38,991 bases of DNA from Candidatus Bathyarchaeota archaeon (lineage in GTDB: Archaea; Thermoproteota; Bathyarchaeia; 40CM-2-53-6), in contig VBBE01000023.1 of the NCBI GenBank assembly GCA_005884605.1, positions 1 through 38,991 of the forward strand. The letters are read 5' to 3'. The notes under the pieces are model-generated. The model saw only the letters and a program-made list of their open reading frames with translations. It was not told where the DNA came from and did no database searches. How positions within the stretch are numbered: position 1 is the first letter of the stretch; the number at the start of each line of letters is the position of its first letter. Positions 15,270-23,594 of the stretch are shown piece after piece. The position numbers and the translations under genes are program-made.

Positions 15270-18092
15270 CTAATCCCAGAACATTCGGGTACGCTCGAAC
15301 TCTCGCTCCGCCCTTAGAACGCTCAGGTATAAGTCATCTTCTCTCGCCAACCTGTTTCTCAGAATTCGAGTCGCAGTGGTGGGCCCGACTCCTCTAGCTG
15401 CGAGAACTATGCCCGCTCTCTTTCCATAATTCTGAATCAGGCCTGCAGATCGCCACGCCGTCATCCATTCTTTCTCTTCTTCAGAACTTAACTTGCTTCC
15501 TCTCTTTTTCTTGTTGATTATCGGGCCCAGTGCATCGTTGCTTCGGTATGTCGCAGCGATTAGAGACGATCGGCATTTTGGGCATCGCACGACTTCTCGG
15601 AGAGTATCGACTCCTCGGACGCTGTCCCATTCTCCGCAGTTCATGCAGAGTAGTCGAAGGTTGGTAGAGAGCAATCTGCTCTTCACGACCTCGATGATGG
15701 AAGCTTCTTCGACTGCTGGTCTGAGTAGACCGTGTGGAACGATCCTGTCAAGAATGGGAAGAGCGAATGGAGTGCACTGACCCACATCCTGAATAGTTTC
15801 GATCGAAATCTCTCCTGATCCAACCCTCTCGAGAACTCTTCTGGCGCCGTGGACATCCAGTTTCTCTTTGAAGAGCTCTCTCCGAGTCTCATCATTAGCT
15901 ATAGAGGTCTTGAAAATGTCGACCAGGAGTCTTGCTTGGCGAGCTTTGTACTCTGCTTCTCGGCTCACGGCGCCGAGCCGGCGGAGGACGTGCCAGTGCC
16001 TCCAGGCGAAGAGGTCCGAGGCGTCAATCGTGTCCCCAACAATCTTCTCCATGTCGCCAGCGGAGAGTTTTCTGAACTCCTCTGAAACCAACAACGCGCT
16101 GACTGGACGTGGGAAAATCAGGGCGAACCGATATTGGTCGACTTGCGTGCCGATGTTCGACCCCAAACGGGACCCGAATAGGGCGGCCATGGCGGTGGCG
16201 AGGGTCTCGTTGACCAGGTTTCCGAAACATGAATGGACTACCACGCTGTTCTCGAAGCTCTCGACCAAGACCAGTTGGTCGGAAGGAATCGGAGCCTGAC
16301 GCTTCTGAGCGGAGAGAGTGGACTCTACTCGGTCAACCTCACCCTGCTCAAGAAAGCCGTCGGGTACAATTCCATCGGAGAGGAGTCTGCGGGCGCGTCC
16401 AACTTCTTCGGCAACGTCGATCTGGACAGGAATCATATCTCCCTCCCATCCGGGAATAGCGGTCAGGCTTGGAGGGGCCGCCTCTACCTCGACATGATAC
16501 TGTTCCTCATCTACCGAGAGCACCTTCCATGTCTGACCGTGGAGGATGAATTCTGTTCCGCTTGCGCATCTACGGGCGACGAAGTCTTGGTCGAGGCTTC
16601 CGATCCGCCTTTTTCGGAAGAAGTCGAATACAGTATACTTCTGAACGTCGGGTATGACGGAGAGGTTTGTGAAATAGTATTGAATCGCCTTGGGGTTGCG
16701 AGCGGTAAGGAACTGGTCGAACTTTCTCAACAGTCTAAGCTCAGCGAGCTGCGCGACAACACGGCTGAGTTCTACTGGATCGATCTCGCGGAACGGGTAA
16801 GAGCGATGAACGACCTCGCCGATCTCCTCAACCGTCATTCGACCCTTTTGGAGTAGGAGACCGATTATCTGATGGGCGAGAACATCATACGCTTTCTCAT
16901 GGATTATTGGCCGTTCGAGCCTTCCTTCCCTGGCTCGCTGGATCAGAACCGCGGATTCCAGTATGTCGTCAGTGTTGATGGTGAGAATGACTCCGCGAGA
17001 AGTTCCACCTAAGGTGTGTCCGCTACGGCCGACTCGCTGGACCAGCCTCGTCGTCTCTCGTGGTGATGTGTATTGGATGATGAAATCGACGCTGCCGATG
17101 TCAATTCCGAGCTCAAGAGAGCTCGTGCAGATGAGTGCTTTCAGTTTTCCTTCTTGGAATTCCTTCTCCGCTTCTTCCCGCAACTCTCTCGACAAGGAAC
17201 CATGGTGTACCCGGACGGGGACCCCGCCCCCAATTGCTTGAATCTGGGCTGCTAGCGCCTCTGCATGTTCGCGTGTGTTGGTAAACACCAGGGTTGACTT
17301 GTGGGATTGAATGATGCCCAGTATCATCCGAGCCCGAGAAACGGTTGACGCCGGTAGGCCGAGGTTAACAGATTCTTTCTGGTCTCCGGAGCTAGGATGG
17401 ACGGACCGGACGCTGATCTGAAGTCCCCTCGTCTCGTCGGAACGTAGTACTGTTACTCTTCGTCCTGATCCGACTAGGAACTGGCCGATGCGCCCTGGTT
17501 CTCCGATGGTGGCGGAGAGTCCGATTCTCTGGAAATCAACCCCGGTGAGTTCTGTGAGTCGTTCTAGTGCAAAGGATAGTTGTACGCCTCTCTCGTCCGT
17601 CGCCAATTCGTGAACTTCGTCTACGACGACCCATCGGACGGAGCGGAGATGCTCTTTCATTCTCTTCCCTATCAGAATGGCTTGCAGAGTTTCGGGGGTT
17701 GTGATCATGACATCTGGTGGGCTCTTTGCTTGTCGTGATCTCGCGCTGATCGGGGTGTCTCCGTGTCGGACCTGGATCTTGATGTCGAGATCTTTTCCCA
17801 TCTCCTCGAGTCTGCGGAGAAGGTCTCTGTTGAGAGCTCGGAGAGGGGTTACGTAGAGGACGGATATGCCGCGGGGTTTTCCCTCTGCTCTAGCTTCGAT
17901 TAGCCTGTCGAGGACTGGGAGGATGGCGGCGAGGGTCTTGCCGGTCCCGGTCGGGGCGATGAGCAGAACGTTTTCGCCGCTGAGAATTGCGGGGATGGCT
18001 AGTTCCTGGATCGGGCTGGCTTCTAGGAAGCCTTCTTTCTCAAGCCTTTGTAGCACTGAGGGTTTGAGGGATGAGAAGGCCGAAGTCCGCAT
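15270..18092 (-). CDS. lhr: Lhr-type superfamily 2 ATP-dependent helicase
   Basis: This 940-residue helicase has a Q-motif-like SPIQELAIP (27-35), Walker A APTGTGKT (46-53), motif Ia TPLRALNRD, DEVH box (158-161) and motif III GLSAT (191-195). In the second RecA domain it has SSLELGIDIGSVDFII and motif VI QRVGRSGHTLGG. A winged-helix and Lhr-core region follows, then a C-terminal four-cysteine zinc ribbon (CMNCGEWDS to RCPKCRSS) in the last 120 residues. Lhr proteins are 3'-5' helicases involved in recombination and replication-coupled repair, and some have been linked to RNA. It is encoded between a small membrane protein and RPA, with the characteristic phosphoesterase nearby. Confidence 0.94.
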   Translation of the reverse strand: MRTSAFSSLKPSVLQRLEKEGFLEASPIQELAIPAILSGENVLLIAPTGTGKTLAAILPVLDRLIEARAEGKPRGISVLYVTPLRALNRDLLRRLEEMGKDLDIKIQVRHGDTPISARSRQAKSPPDVMITTPETLQAILIGKRMKEHLRSVRWVVVDEVHELATDERGVQLSFALERLTELTGVDFQRIGLSATIGEPGRIGQFLVGSGRRVTVLRSDETRGLQISVRSVHPSSGDQKESVNLGLPASTVSRARMILGIIQSHKSTLVFTNTREHAEALAAQIQAIGGGVPVRVHHGSLSRELREEAEKEFQEGKLKALICTSSLELGIDIGSVDFIIQYTSPRETTRLVQRVGRSGHTLGGTSRGVILTINTDDILESAVLIQRAREGRLERPIIHEKAYDVLAHQIIGLLLQKGRMTVEEIGEVVHRSYPFREIDPVELSRVVAQLAELRLLRKFDQFLTARNPKAIQYYFTNLSVIPDVQKYTVFDFFRKRRIGSLDQDFVARRCASGTEFILHGQTWKVLSVDEEQYHVEVEAAPPSLTAIPGWEGDMIPVQIDVAEEVGRARRLLSDGIVPDGFLEQGEVDRVESTLSAQKRQAPIPSDQLVLVESFENSVVVHSCFGNLVNETLATAMAALFGSRLGSNIGTQVDQYRFALIFPRPVSALLVSEEFRKLSAGDMEKIVGDTIDASDLFAWRHWHVLRRLGAVSREAEYKARQARLLVDIFKTSIANDETRRELFKEKLDVHGARRVLERVGSGEISIETIQDVGQCTPFALPILDRIVPHGLLRPAVEEASIIEVVKSRLLSTNLRLLCMNCGEWDSVRGVDTLREVVRCPKCRSSLIAATYRSNDALGPIINKKKRGSKLSSEEEKEWMTAWRSAGLIQNYGKRAGIVLAARGVGPTTATRILRNRLAREDDLYLSVLRAEREFERTRMFWD

Positions 18093-18123
18093 CTACTGCA
18101 CTAGTAGTCATCTAGTGGACGAT

Positions 18124-18276
18124 TTATTCTTCTTCCTCTGCGACCTTCTTCTTCGATTCCCCTGGACGTTCAGCTGCGATGTAGAGGAAGATCAGGATTA
18201 GAGTGACGAAGCTGAAGATGTAGAGCAGGAGCTGGAGTAGCGCAAACTCCTGGTCTGGTTGAAGGCTGTAGGACAT
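18124..18276 (-). CDS. small single-span membrane protein next to lhr
   Basis: A 50-residue frame runs from the ATG at 18274-18276 to a TAA at 18124-18126. It has a short polar N-terminus (MSYSLQPDQEFALLQ), one strongly hydrophobic helix (LLLYIFSFVTLILIFLYIA) and a charged cytosolic tail ending in KKKVAEEEE. It is spaced 56 bp after the SWIM gene and 31 bp before lhr on the same strand, so it likely belongs to that operon. No family was recognised. The composition and clean topology argue for a real gene; no strong Shine-Dalgarno was seen. Confidence 0.6.
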   Translation of the reverse strand: MSYSLQPDQEFALLQLLLYIFSFVTLILIFLYIAAERPGESKKKVAEEEE

Positions 18277-18332
18277 GTCGGCTGGCTCGGCTTCGTTCTC
18301 GCAGAACGGAAACGGCTACTAAAACCTTGAGA

Positions 18333-18614
18333 TTACTTGCGTAAACCGATCATGGTAAGTTTGGAAGTAATCTCTGGGTAGCGTGAGTCAGTCATATCGA
18401 TCGCGTCATGCTTGCTCATGGCCTCGGAGAGCTGTTGGGCGATGATGTGGTAGCATAGTTGTTTCTTGTGCTCCATTACCCGGAAATAATAATCGTCGCA
18501 GGTGCAGAACAGGCTGTCAGGGAGAACCTGATAATCTCGACCGCGCCCGGCTACGACCCAGATCGTTCTTCCGCTGGGCGTGAACTGGTACTTCCGAACT
18601 TTTCTAGCTTCCAC
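18333..18614 (-). CDS. SWIM zinc-finger protein (start may lie upstream)
   Basis: From the GTG at 18612-18614 the product has 93 residues. The SWIM signature is LFCTCDDYYFRVMEHKKQ then LCYHI, that is C-x-C-x(n)-C-x-H, which binds zinc and mediates contacts with DNA or protein. The segment just upstream (FQKRFQQALGLVEARKV) reads as a real helix of this protein but has no ATG, GTG or TTG; CTG at 18657-18659 is a possible start. SWIM proteins are known partners of recombination factors, which fits the lhr-RPA operon it heads. It is divergent from the phosphoesterase gene. Confidence 0.82.
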   Translation of the reverse strand: MEARKVRKYQFTPSGRTIWVVAGRGRDYQVLPDSLFCTCDDYYFRVMEHKKQLCYHIIAQQLSEAMSKHDAIDMTDSRYPEITSKLTMIGLRK

Positions 18615-18806
18615 TAGCCCGAGCGCTTGCTGGAACCTTTTCTGGAATACAGTTGTCAGGGTTTGCTTCTGTTCTTCGGAGAAGGTTCTAGTTCGGTCTA
18701 TTTCCTGGCATGCCCCTTTGAGTATCCTGTTTTCGTTTACGGTCGGTGGCGAACTAGTTCCCTACTGGGATGGTTGTCACGTGCTAAGAATACCTTTTCA
18801 TTGTAC

Positions 18807-19706
18807 ATGGTCGATTTCGATTTAGCGGGCATACTAGTGACTGACGATGTTACCGTAAAACCAGTGGCAGACCAACCCGCTCTTCTGCTAGAACGCAAGG
18901 GAGAACGGGTCCTCGTAATCGCTGACCTGCATCTCGGCTGGGAAGTGACCTTGGCGCGCCAAGGAATACATGTGCCCTCTCAAGTGCCGAGGCTACTGGA
19001 CAAGCTTCGAAAAATCCTGGCCGAAACCCATCCCAAGCTCTTGGTATTATTGGGGGACGTCAAGCATGCCGTTTCGAAGGTCGAGCTGGAGGAGTGGAAA
19101 TACGTTCCAGAATTCTTCGACAGCCTCGTCGAGATCATACCTGATGTAGAGGTGGTTCCGGGAAACCATGACGGTAATCTTGAGCCGTTGACACCGACGA
19201 CGGTTAAGATCAACAAGTCCAACGGAATGGTTCTCTGGGACTCTGTTGGATTATTTCATGGTCATGCTTGGCCCGCGCCGCCACTCCTCGGATGCAGATT
19301 CCTCGTCATGGGCCACTTGCATCCTGTCGTTGTCTTCAAAGACCCGTTAGGGTTCAGGATTACCCGTCAAGCCTGGGTGAGAGCGAAGAGTGATGGAAAG
19401 AAGCTCGCGGAGGGAGTATTGCGACGTGACGATGCCAAGTTTCAGGGGGACGCCGCTCAGGAGGTGAAGAAAAAATTTGGTGTCTCAGTTGCTGATGCGG
19501 ATTGTATTATCATGCCATCATTCAATGATTACCTAGGAGGACAACCCATCAACAAGAATTACCAAGAGGGATGGACAGAGTTGTTCAAGGAGTATATGGG
19601 ACCGGTGTTGCGTTCAGGCGCGGTGGATTTTGAGAATGGTGAGGCGTACTTGTTTGATGGAACTTTTCTCGGTAAGGTTCAGGATCTACGACGTCTTGCG
19701 CAGTAA
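18807..19706 (+). CDS. calcineurin-like phosphoesterase associated with Lhr helicases
   Basis: This 299-residue metallophosphoesterase has the metal motifs in order: ADLHLGWE (D40, H42), LLGDVKH (D84), PGNHDG (N120, H121), LFHGHAWP and MGHLHPV. Proteins of this type are regularly encoded beside Lhr helicases in archaea and bacteria and resemble the Mre11/SbcD nuclease core without the capping domain. A role in nucleic-acid repair is likely but not proven. The ATG at 18807 is chosen because the preceding 60 codons overlap the SWIM gene and are not conserved-looking. It is divergent from the SWIM-lhr-RPA operon. Confidence 0.88.
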   Translation: MVDFDLAGILVTDDVTVKPVADQPALLLERKGERVLVIADLHLGWEVTLARQGIHVPSQVPRLLDKLRKILAETHPKLLVLLGDVKHAVSKVELEEWKYVPEFFDSLVEIIPDVEVVPGNHDGNLEPLTPTTVKINKSNGMVLWDSVGLFHGHAWPAPPLLGCRFLVMGHLHPVVVFKDPLGFRITRQAWVRAKSDGKKLAEGVLRRDDAKFQGDAAQEVKKKFGVSVADADCIIMPSFNDYLGGQPINKNYQEGWTELFKEYMGPVLRSGAVDFENGEAYLFDGTFLGKVQDLRRLAQ

Positions 19707-19718
19707 GAATCTTGACCG

Positions 19719-20111
19719 CTAGTTCTGTTCGCGTGGCGCGAGCCCGGCGAGAATCTTGCTCGTATCGCCACCGGTGGGCTTGGCGATCTCCCGCAAAAGA
19801 TCATAGTAGGACCTGACGTGTCGCTTTCCATCGCGACCATGGTAGAGGCTAACATTGGCGTACATTGTAGTGACTAGTTCGTGGTTGTACATTGGATACT
19901 GTGTGTCGCCGAGGCCTAGTTCGCCTAGTTGTTGGCTGATGGCTCCTTCTCGGAGCTCGAGGACCTTCCGGCCTTTTCGTTGGCGGTTTCTGTTCTTTAG
20001 TCGTGTTCCTTCGATTCGGCAGTCGTCGCTGCAATATTTCTCGGAGAACCAGCCTAGGAACTTGCGTTTGCAAACGACGCATGTCTTGAGGACTTTCTTG
20101 TCGACAGCCAT
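19719..20111 (-). CDS. zinc-finger protein of unknown function
   Basis: This is a 130-residue basic protein with a four-cysteine zinc site near the N-terminus: CVVCKRKFLGW followed by EKYCSDDC. It is followed by a strongly basic stretch (RLKNRNRQRKGRK) that suggests nucleic-acid binding, then a soluble C-terminal part including YYDLLREIAKPTGGD. No named family was recognised. It is convergent with the phosphoesterase and only 12 bp from its stop. Cysteine spacing C-x2-C-x(n)-C-x3-C is as in MYM-type or FCS-like fingers. Confidence 0.65.
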   Translation of the reverse strand: MAVDKKVLKTCVVCKRKFLGWFSEKYCSDDCRIEGTRLKNRNRQRKGRKVLELREGAISQQLGELGLGDTQYPMYNHELVTTMYANVSLYHGRDGKRHVRSYYDLLREIAKPTGGDTSKILAGLAPREQN

Positions 20112-20365
20112 GTTATTCTAACCGTGTGTCTTTTCCCGAATCCCTTCGTTTGTTGAATATATGGTAGAGAGGTACCGGTATAAAACTGGCATGCCTCCCA
20201 CGAGCCATGACCAGCATAGATGATTGATTGACCCTGCCTCGTAATACGCAAGAATCCAGGTCGGATAGATAGCTCCGGCTCACCTTTTTGTTAGAAACAA
20301 AAGAGTCGAGATGTTGATTTCGGAAGGTAAGAGCTAAAGCGACATCGCACTTTGGAGGCGAACGA

Positions 20366-20501
20366 GGGGCTGTCGGATAGCCAGGTCTAGAGGACAACAT
20401 TATCCTCGATGCGTCCGGACAATCCGCGTGGCTTGGGAGCGAGTGAGCTGTCGCGCCAGGAACCCACGAAATCGCAGGTTCAAATCCTGCCAGCCCCACC
20501 A
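20366..20501 (+). tRNA. tRNA-Pro (TGG) with two introns
   Basis: Acceptor GGGGCTG (20366-20372) pairs with CAGCCCC (20491-20497). D-stem GGAT (20375-20378) pairs with ATCC (20422-20425). Anticodon stem CGTGG (20427-20431) pairs with CCACG (20464-20468), and the T-arm is GCAGG/CCTGC around TTCAAAT. The anticodon TGG is at 20434-20436. The first intron, about 33 nt (near 20389-20421), interrupts the D-loop and contains its own hairpin GAGGA/TCCTC. The second, about 25 nt (near 20438-20462), is at canonical position 37/38. CCA at 20499-20501 is encoded. Exact splice points are approximate. Confidence 0.88.
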
Positions 20502-20623
20502 CCGCCCTCTTTCTCTCTGGTGTGCATCCACCACGAAGAGAGTGGCAAAAGCCTAGATACTCTAGGCTGTTCCTAGGCCGATTCACGAAATGCTTATGAG
20601 ATATCCGGCGGATTTCATCTTCT

Positions 20624-21040
20624 ATGCCGAGCAAGGTGGTAGCTGACAAGATCAAGAATCGGGCGGTGCCAGCCTTGGCTGTCCATGATGCAGAGAGCGC
20701 ACTTGCTTTCTATGCAAAGGCATTCGGTGCAAAGGAGGTTTCCGAGCGAATACCCTGGGAAGGAAAGATCGGGCACGCGGAGATCGAGATCGAAGGCGCA
20801 CATGTGATGCTTGCCGACGAATTCCCGACTCACAACACAAGTCCTAGGACCCTCGGCGGAACACCTGTCATCATCCACGTCGACGTCAAGGATGTTGACT
20901 CGTTCTTTGAACGGGCACTTGCGGCCGGGGCGACGGTGCTTCAACCCATAAAAAATGAGCCATACGGAAGAATCTGCAAGCTACAAGACCCGTTCGGGCA
21001 TCAGTGGTTCTTCAACACCTTACCAAATCAACGGCACTGA
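20624..21040 (+). CDS. VOC/glyoxalase-superfamily protein (PhnB-like)
   Basis: This 138-residue protein has two paired beta-alpha-beta-beta-beta halves of the vicinal-oxygen-chelate fold: VPALAVHDAESALAFYAKAFGAKE at the start, then IEGAHVMLADEF, TPVIIHVDVKDVDSFFERALAAGA and the terminal QDPFGHQWFF. The pattern fits PhnB-like or bleomycin-resistance-like members, which use a divalent metal or act as binding proteins. The substrate is unknown. The ATG at 20624 lies shortly after tRNA-Pro on the same strand. Confidence 0.85.
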   Translation: MPSKVVADKIKNRAVPALAVHDAESALAFYAKAFGAKEVSERIPWEGKIGHAEIEIEGAHVMLADEFPTHNTSPRTLGGTPVIIHVDVKDVDSFFERALAAGATVLQPIKNEPYGRICKLQDPFGHQWFFNTLPNQRH

Positions 21041-21252
21041 ACTCCCGCGACAAGCGCACCCTCGAGACTCCTGCGCGAGCCGATAAGGCCGAAGAGGGAA
21101 ATCCTCATTGGCAATAATTGGCAGACTTACTGCATATGCAAGATCCCCTCACTACTTCCGAATGAGTCCCTACTAGAAAGTAGGGTCAACCTAGCCAAGT
21201 TAGATCGAGAAAGCCAATACAAACGTAGTCCGCAGACAGTGTCACATGGAAG

Positions 21253-21762
21253 ATGTCGACTGATCACTCCAAATTGGAGGTTGATGGTGAGCATTACATC
21301 TTCCAGGATAAATTGTTGGAGGGACTCGTTGGAAATTGGAAGGTGACCGGACGAATTGCGGGGCAGCGGTTCGAGCAATATTGCGACGCCGACTGGGTTC
21401 TCAATCATCAATTCCTCCGAGTCCATTTCATAGACTCAGCTGCCAGAAATCGGGGAAACATGGAAACGCCTAGTAATGCTGAGTATGAGGCAATGGTATT
21501 CATCGGCTATGATAACATGAGTGAGCGATACGTTGTTCACTGGATCGACATATTCGGTGGCCGCTTCTCCGAGACACTAGGCTACGGAACCTTGCAAGGT
21601 CAAGATTCAATCAGGTTTGTATTCGAGTACCCTACGGGTCCTCTTCATAATACGTTCACGTGGAACTCGAAGAATAGGACTTGGTCAATCCTGATCAGGC
21701 AGAAAAATGAGAACGGAAAGTGGACAGTTTTCGCGGACGAAATTCTTCGGAAAGCAAAATAA
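21253..21762 (+). CDS. DUF1579-like soluble protein
   Basis: This 169-residue protein has the pattern of DUF1579 and related lipocalin-like beta-barrel proteins: LEGLVGNWKVTGRIAGQ near the start, DADWVLNHQFLRVHF, EAMVFIGYDNMSERYVVHW and ETLGYGTLQGQDSIRFVFE. Members are annotated as possible ligand-binding proteins without known function. An ATG start is used. It is monocistronic and convergent with a tiny putative membrane protein. Confidence 0.7.
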   Translation: MSTDHSKLEVDGEHYIFQDKLLEGLVGNWKVTGRIAGQRFEQYCDADWVLNHQFLRVHFIDSAARNRGNMETPSNAEYEAMVFIGYDNMSERYVVHWIDIFGGRFSETLGYGTLQGQDSIRFVFEYPTGPLHNTFTWNSKNRTWSILIRQKNENGKWTVFADEILRKAK

Positions 21763-21773
21763 GGATCCTTGAG

Positions 21774-21857
21774 TTACTTGCCCAGGTAGTAGGCTCCAAT
21801 AAGAGCTATTGCAAGCAGTATGCCAAGTGTTACATAGCCAAAATATGTGGCAATCAT
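21774..21857 (-). CDS. possible 27-residue single-span membrane peptide
   Basis: A short frame from the ATG at 21855-21857 encodes almost only one hydrophobic helix, MIATYFGYVTLGILLAIALI plus GAYYLGK. Such tiny membrane proteins exist in archaea, but no ribosome binding site is visible and no homologue can be checked here. It may equally be chance. Confidence 0.25.
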   Translation of the reverse strand: MIATYFGYVTLGILLAIALIGAYYLGK

Positions 21858-22068
21858 TTTTTCGGTGAAGCGCTCGGTTTGTCGCCTCCCGTTATGGGAA
21901 ATAGCTCTGCGGATATTTGGGCATAGCGCGTACATTTGGAAGATCTTGTGAGACTTAGTAACACTCGCCCTTCCATTCGGGCGCGCCATGTGGATATGGG
22001 AAATTGGAGGTTATTTTGAAAACGGGGGGTTGGTCCTGGCCGTCTGGTTTCGTAGGCAGTGGTTGAAT

Positions 22069-22094
22069 GAGAGCCTTGCTTGAACGGGGCTCTC
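22069..22094. terminator. hairpin just after the small basic gene
   Basis: GAGAGCC (22069-22075) and GGCTCTC (22088-22094) form a perfect 7-bp stem with a 12-base loop. It sits immediately beyond the stop codon of the minus-strand frame 22095-22286, as expected for an mRNA 3' end. A regulatory or chance origin is possible. Confidence 0.35.
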
Positions 22095-22286
22095 TTAGCA
22101 GAATCTTCTGGACATCAAGTACCAGAAGGTTCCGTAACCTGCTGCTGCGCGCTTCCTCTCTTCGAAGCGCATGGTCATGAAGGATTCGTGGGCTCTTGCA
22201 CGCCTCATCATGCGGCGGGTAGAGCTTTCTCTGACCAGGACTCTGGCGTTGCTTTTTTCCTTCATGGCCGCATTTTCCCTCGCCAC
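22095..22286 (-). CDS. small basic protein, uncharacterised
   Basis: This is a 63-residue frame from a GTG (22284-22286). It is rich in Arg, Lys and Met (SSTRRMMRRARAHESFMTMR) and ends AGYGTFWYLMSRRFC. The ordered mix of charged and aromatic residues looks like a folded small protein, and a hairpin follows its stop directly. Overlapping frames on the plus strand are of lower quality. No family was recognised; RNA or DNA binding would fit the charge but is only inference. Confidence 0.4.
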   Translation of the reverse strand: MARENAAMKEKSNARVLVRESSTRRMMRRARAHESFMTMRFEERKRAAAGYGTFWYLMSRRFC

Positions 22287-22379
22287 GATGGCCGACGGCT
22301 GCGTATTTCACACAACGAATTTGAACAAGGAGGATTTACTCGCGAAATATTCGACCGGTTATGTCTAGAAAAAGTAGAA

Positions 22380-22643
22380 TCACGGTGCTTTTGCTTTTTT
22401 CTCTGGTACGGGTATGAGAAGAATTAGAAGGATGCTTCCTCCGACGATCCCGGTGAAGTAAATGTAGATGCATGGTTTGGCCAGTACTTCCCAATCAATT
22501 CCGGGTCCGGTAGCGACCCCACTTGAGTCGCAACCGTATGAGATCTGGTAGGTGACAGCACCATATGTCACCGCGGTAACAACTGCGGTGGCGAGAATTA
22601 TTAGAACAATTCTTCGGCGGTTGAATACCCTAGCGATGCGCAT
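22380..22643 (-). CDS. small two-span membrane protein
   Basis: An 87-residue protein has a basic N-terminus (MRIARVFNRRR), a first helix (IVLIILATAVVTAVTYGAV), an external loop with two cysteines (C38 and C57) that could form a disulfide, a second helix (IYFTGIVGGSILLILLIPV) and a lysine-rich tail. No named family. The two-helix hairpin with an external cysteine pair recurs in the protein at 23046-23453. Confidence 0.6.
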   Translation of the reverse strand: MRIARVFNRRRIVLIILATAVVTAVTYGAVTYQISYGCDSSGVATGPGIDWEVLAKPCIYIYFTGIVGGSILLILLIPVPEKKAKAP

Positions 22644-22727
22644 CGTGTGCTGTAGACTTTCAGTGATGCTTTATCAACTTACTAATGGCCGCGAACTCAG
22701 CTCCGATTTCTATATGAAATATGTTAC

Positions 22728-22958
22728 CTACCTGCAAGCGTCGAACAGATTTAGATCTCTAGGGCTTGCTCCGCACTGGGAGAAGTGCATGCACTTAGCA
22801 TCATTCCTCTGCCCACAGTACTTGCAGTATACCACCTGTCCCACGAGTTCGAGAGCGTTTGTCGATTCTTGGGTCAAGTTGCGCAAGCTCATCATCTCAT
22901 CACCTGACTGCAGGTCCAAGATCTTAGCGGTGAAGAAAGGAGTGCCATTCACGATCAT
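22728..22958 (-). CDS. small zinc-ribbon protein
   Basis: A 76-residue protein starts at an ATG (MIVNGTPFFTAKILDLQSGD). It ends in a possible zinc-binding module, VVYCKYCGQRN then KCMHFSQCG, with four cysteines and one histidine within 17 residues. The soluble N-terminal part has no recognised domain. Function unknown. Confidence 0.5.
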   Translation of the reverse strand: MIVNGTPFFTAKILDLQSGDEMMSLRNLTQESTNALELVGQVVYCKYCGQRNDAKCMHFSQCGASPRDLNLFDACR

Positions 22959-23045
22959 CGTCGGGATAATCTGTAGAAACTGGTAGAACTCTCGTCCCCG
23001 GAAAGGTCTCTGTGGACTTCTCTGAACATTTGGCCATGCTTCGCT

Positions 23046-23453
23046 TCAACCAGTCTGAAGGTCACGTAGTATCTGGTGTCCCTCTGTTTCGTCCCCGCGT
23101 AGTGCCATGACGAGACCTACCATGAGCATGATCGCGCCTAGTACAGCGAAGAGAAGATTCGTGGAAGCGCATTGGGTGGGTGCTTGGAGAACGCCGTTCT
23201 TGTTGTAACAGTTGGTGGTCGGATTGAGGAGGCCGGCGGCGAGAAAGATGCCTCCGAGGCCTATTGCGGCGGCTGGAAATAATCGTCCTAGGCTTCCTTT
23301 TCCACAAACGAACTCCCCTTTCTCGTGGGCTAACAATCCTTCTGGCGGATGAAACCTTCGTGATTGATCTGACACTAACCAATCGTCTCTTGCTAGGTCA
23401 GGTGCTTCGATATTTGCGATGACGACAAGGAAATCTAGACTCTGTTCGAGCAC
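23046..23453 (-). CDS. two-span membrane protein, uncertain start
   Basis: The C-terminal part is clear: helix LFPAAAIGLGGIFLAAGLL, an external loop with cysteines (NPTTNCYNKNGVLQAPTQC), helix NLLFAVLGAIMLMVGLVMAL and a polar tail. The upstream 50 residues look less protein-like. The start may be the GTG at 23451-23453 or an internal TTG before AHEKGEF. It has the same topology and external cysteine pair as the protein at 22380-22643. Function unknown. Confidence 0.55.
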   Translation of the reverse strand: MLEQSLDFLVVIANIEAPDLARDDWLVSDQSRRFHPPEGLLAHEKGEFVCGKGSLGRLFPAAAIGLGGIFLAAGLLNPTTNCYNKNGVLQAPTQCASTNLLFAVLGAIMLMVGLVMALRGDETEGHQILRDLQTG

Positions 23454-23594
23454 GGCTGTGAAGCATCGCTGTCTGCTTTAGGATACTGTAACTCTTGCAA
23501 GAATGTCCGGTGTACTCGACCGGGTCTTGACCGCGATGGAAGGAAGGGCTAGATTCTCAGGCCTCGTGGAGCCGGATCGAGAGGCATCCTCGGG

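Noticed and set aside
16233..16856. A 207-codon plus-strand frame
   Set aside because: It lies fully antisense within lhr, whose frame carries all helicase motifs; the antisense translation is a shadow.
20113..20655. A 180-codon minus-strand frame
   Set aside because: It runs across the tRNA-Pro gene and its composition is not protein-like.
21955..22427. Overlapping frames on both strands around the small basic gene
   Set aside because: Only 22095-22286 has a protein-like composition and a hairpin after its stop. The others are Arg/Pro/His-rich shadows.
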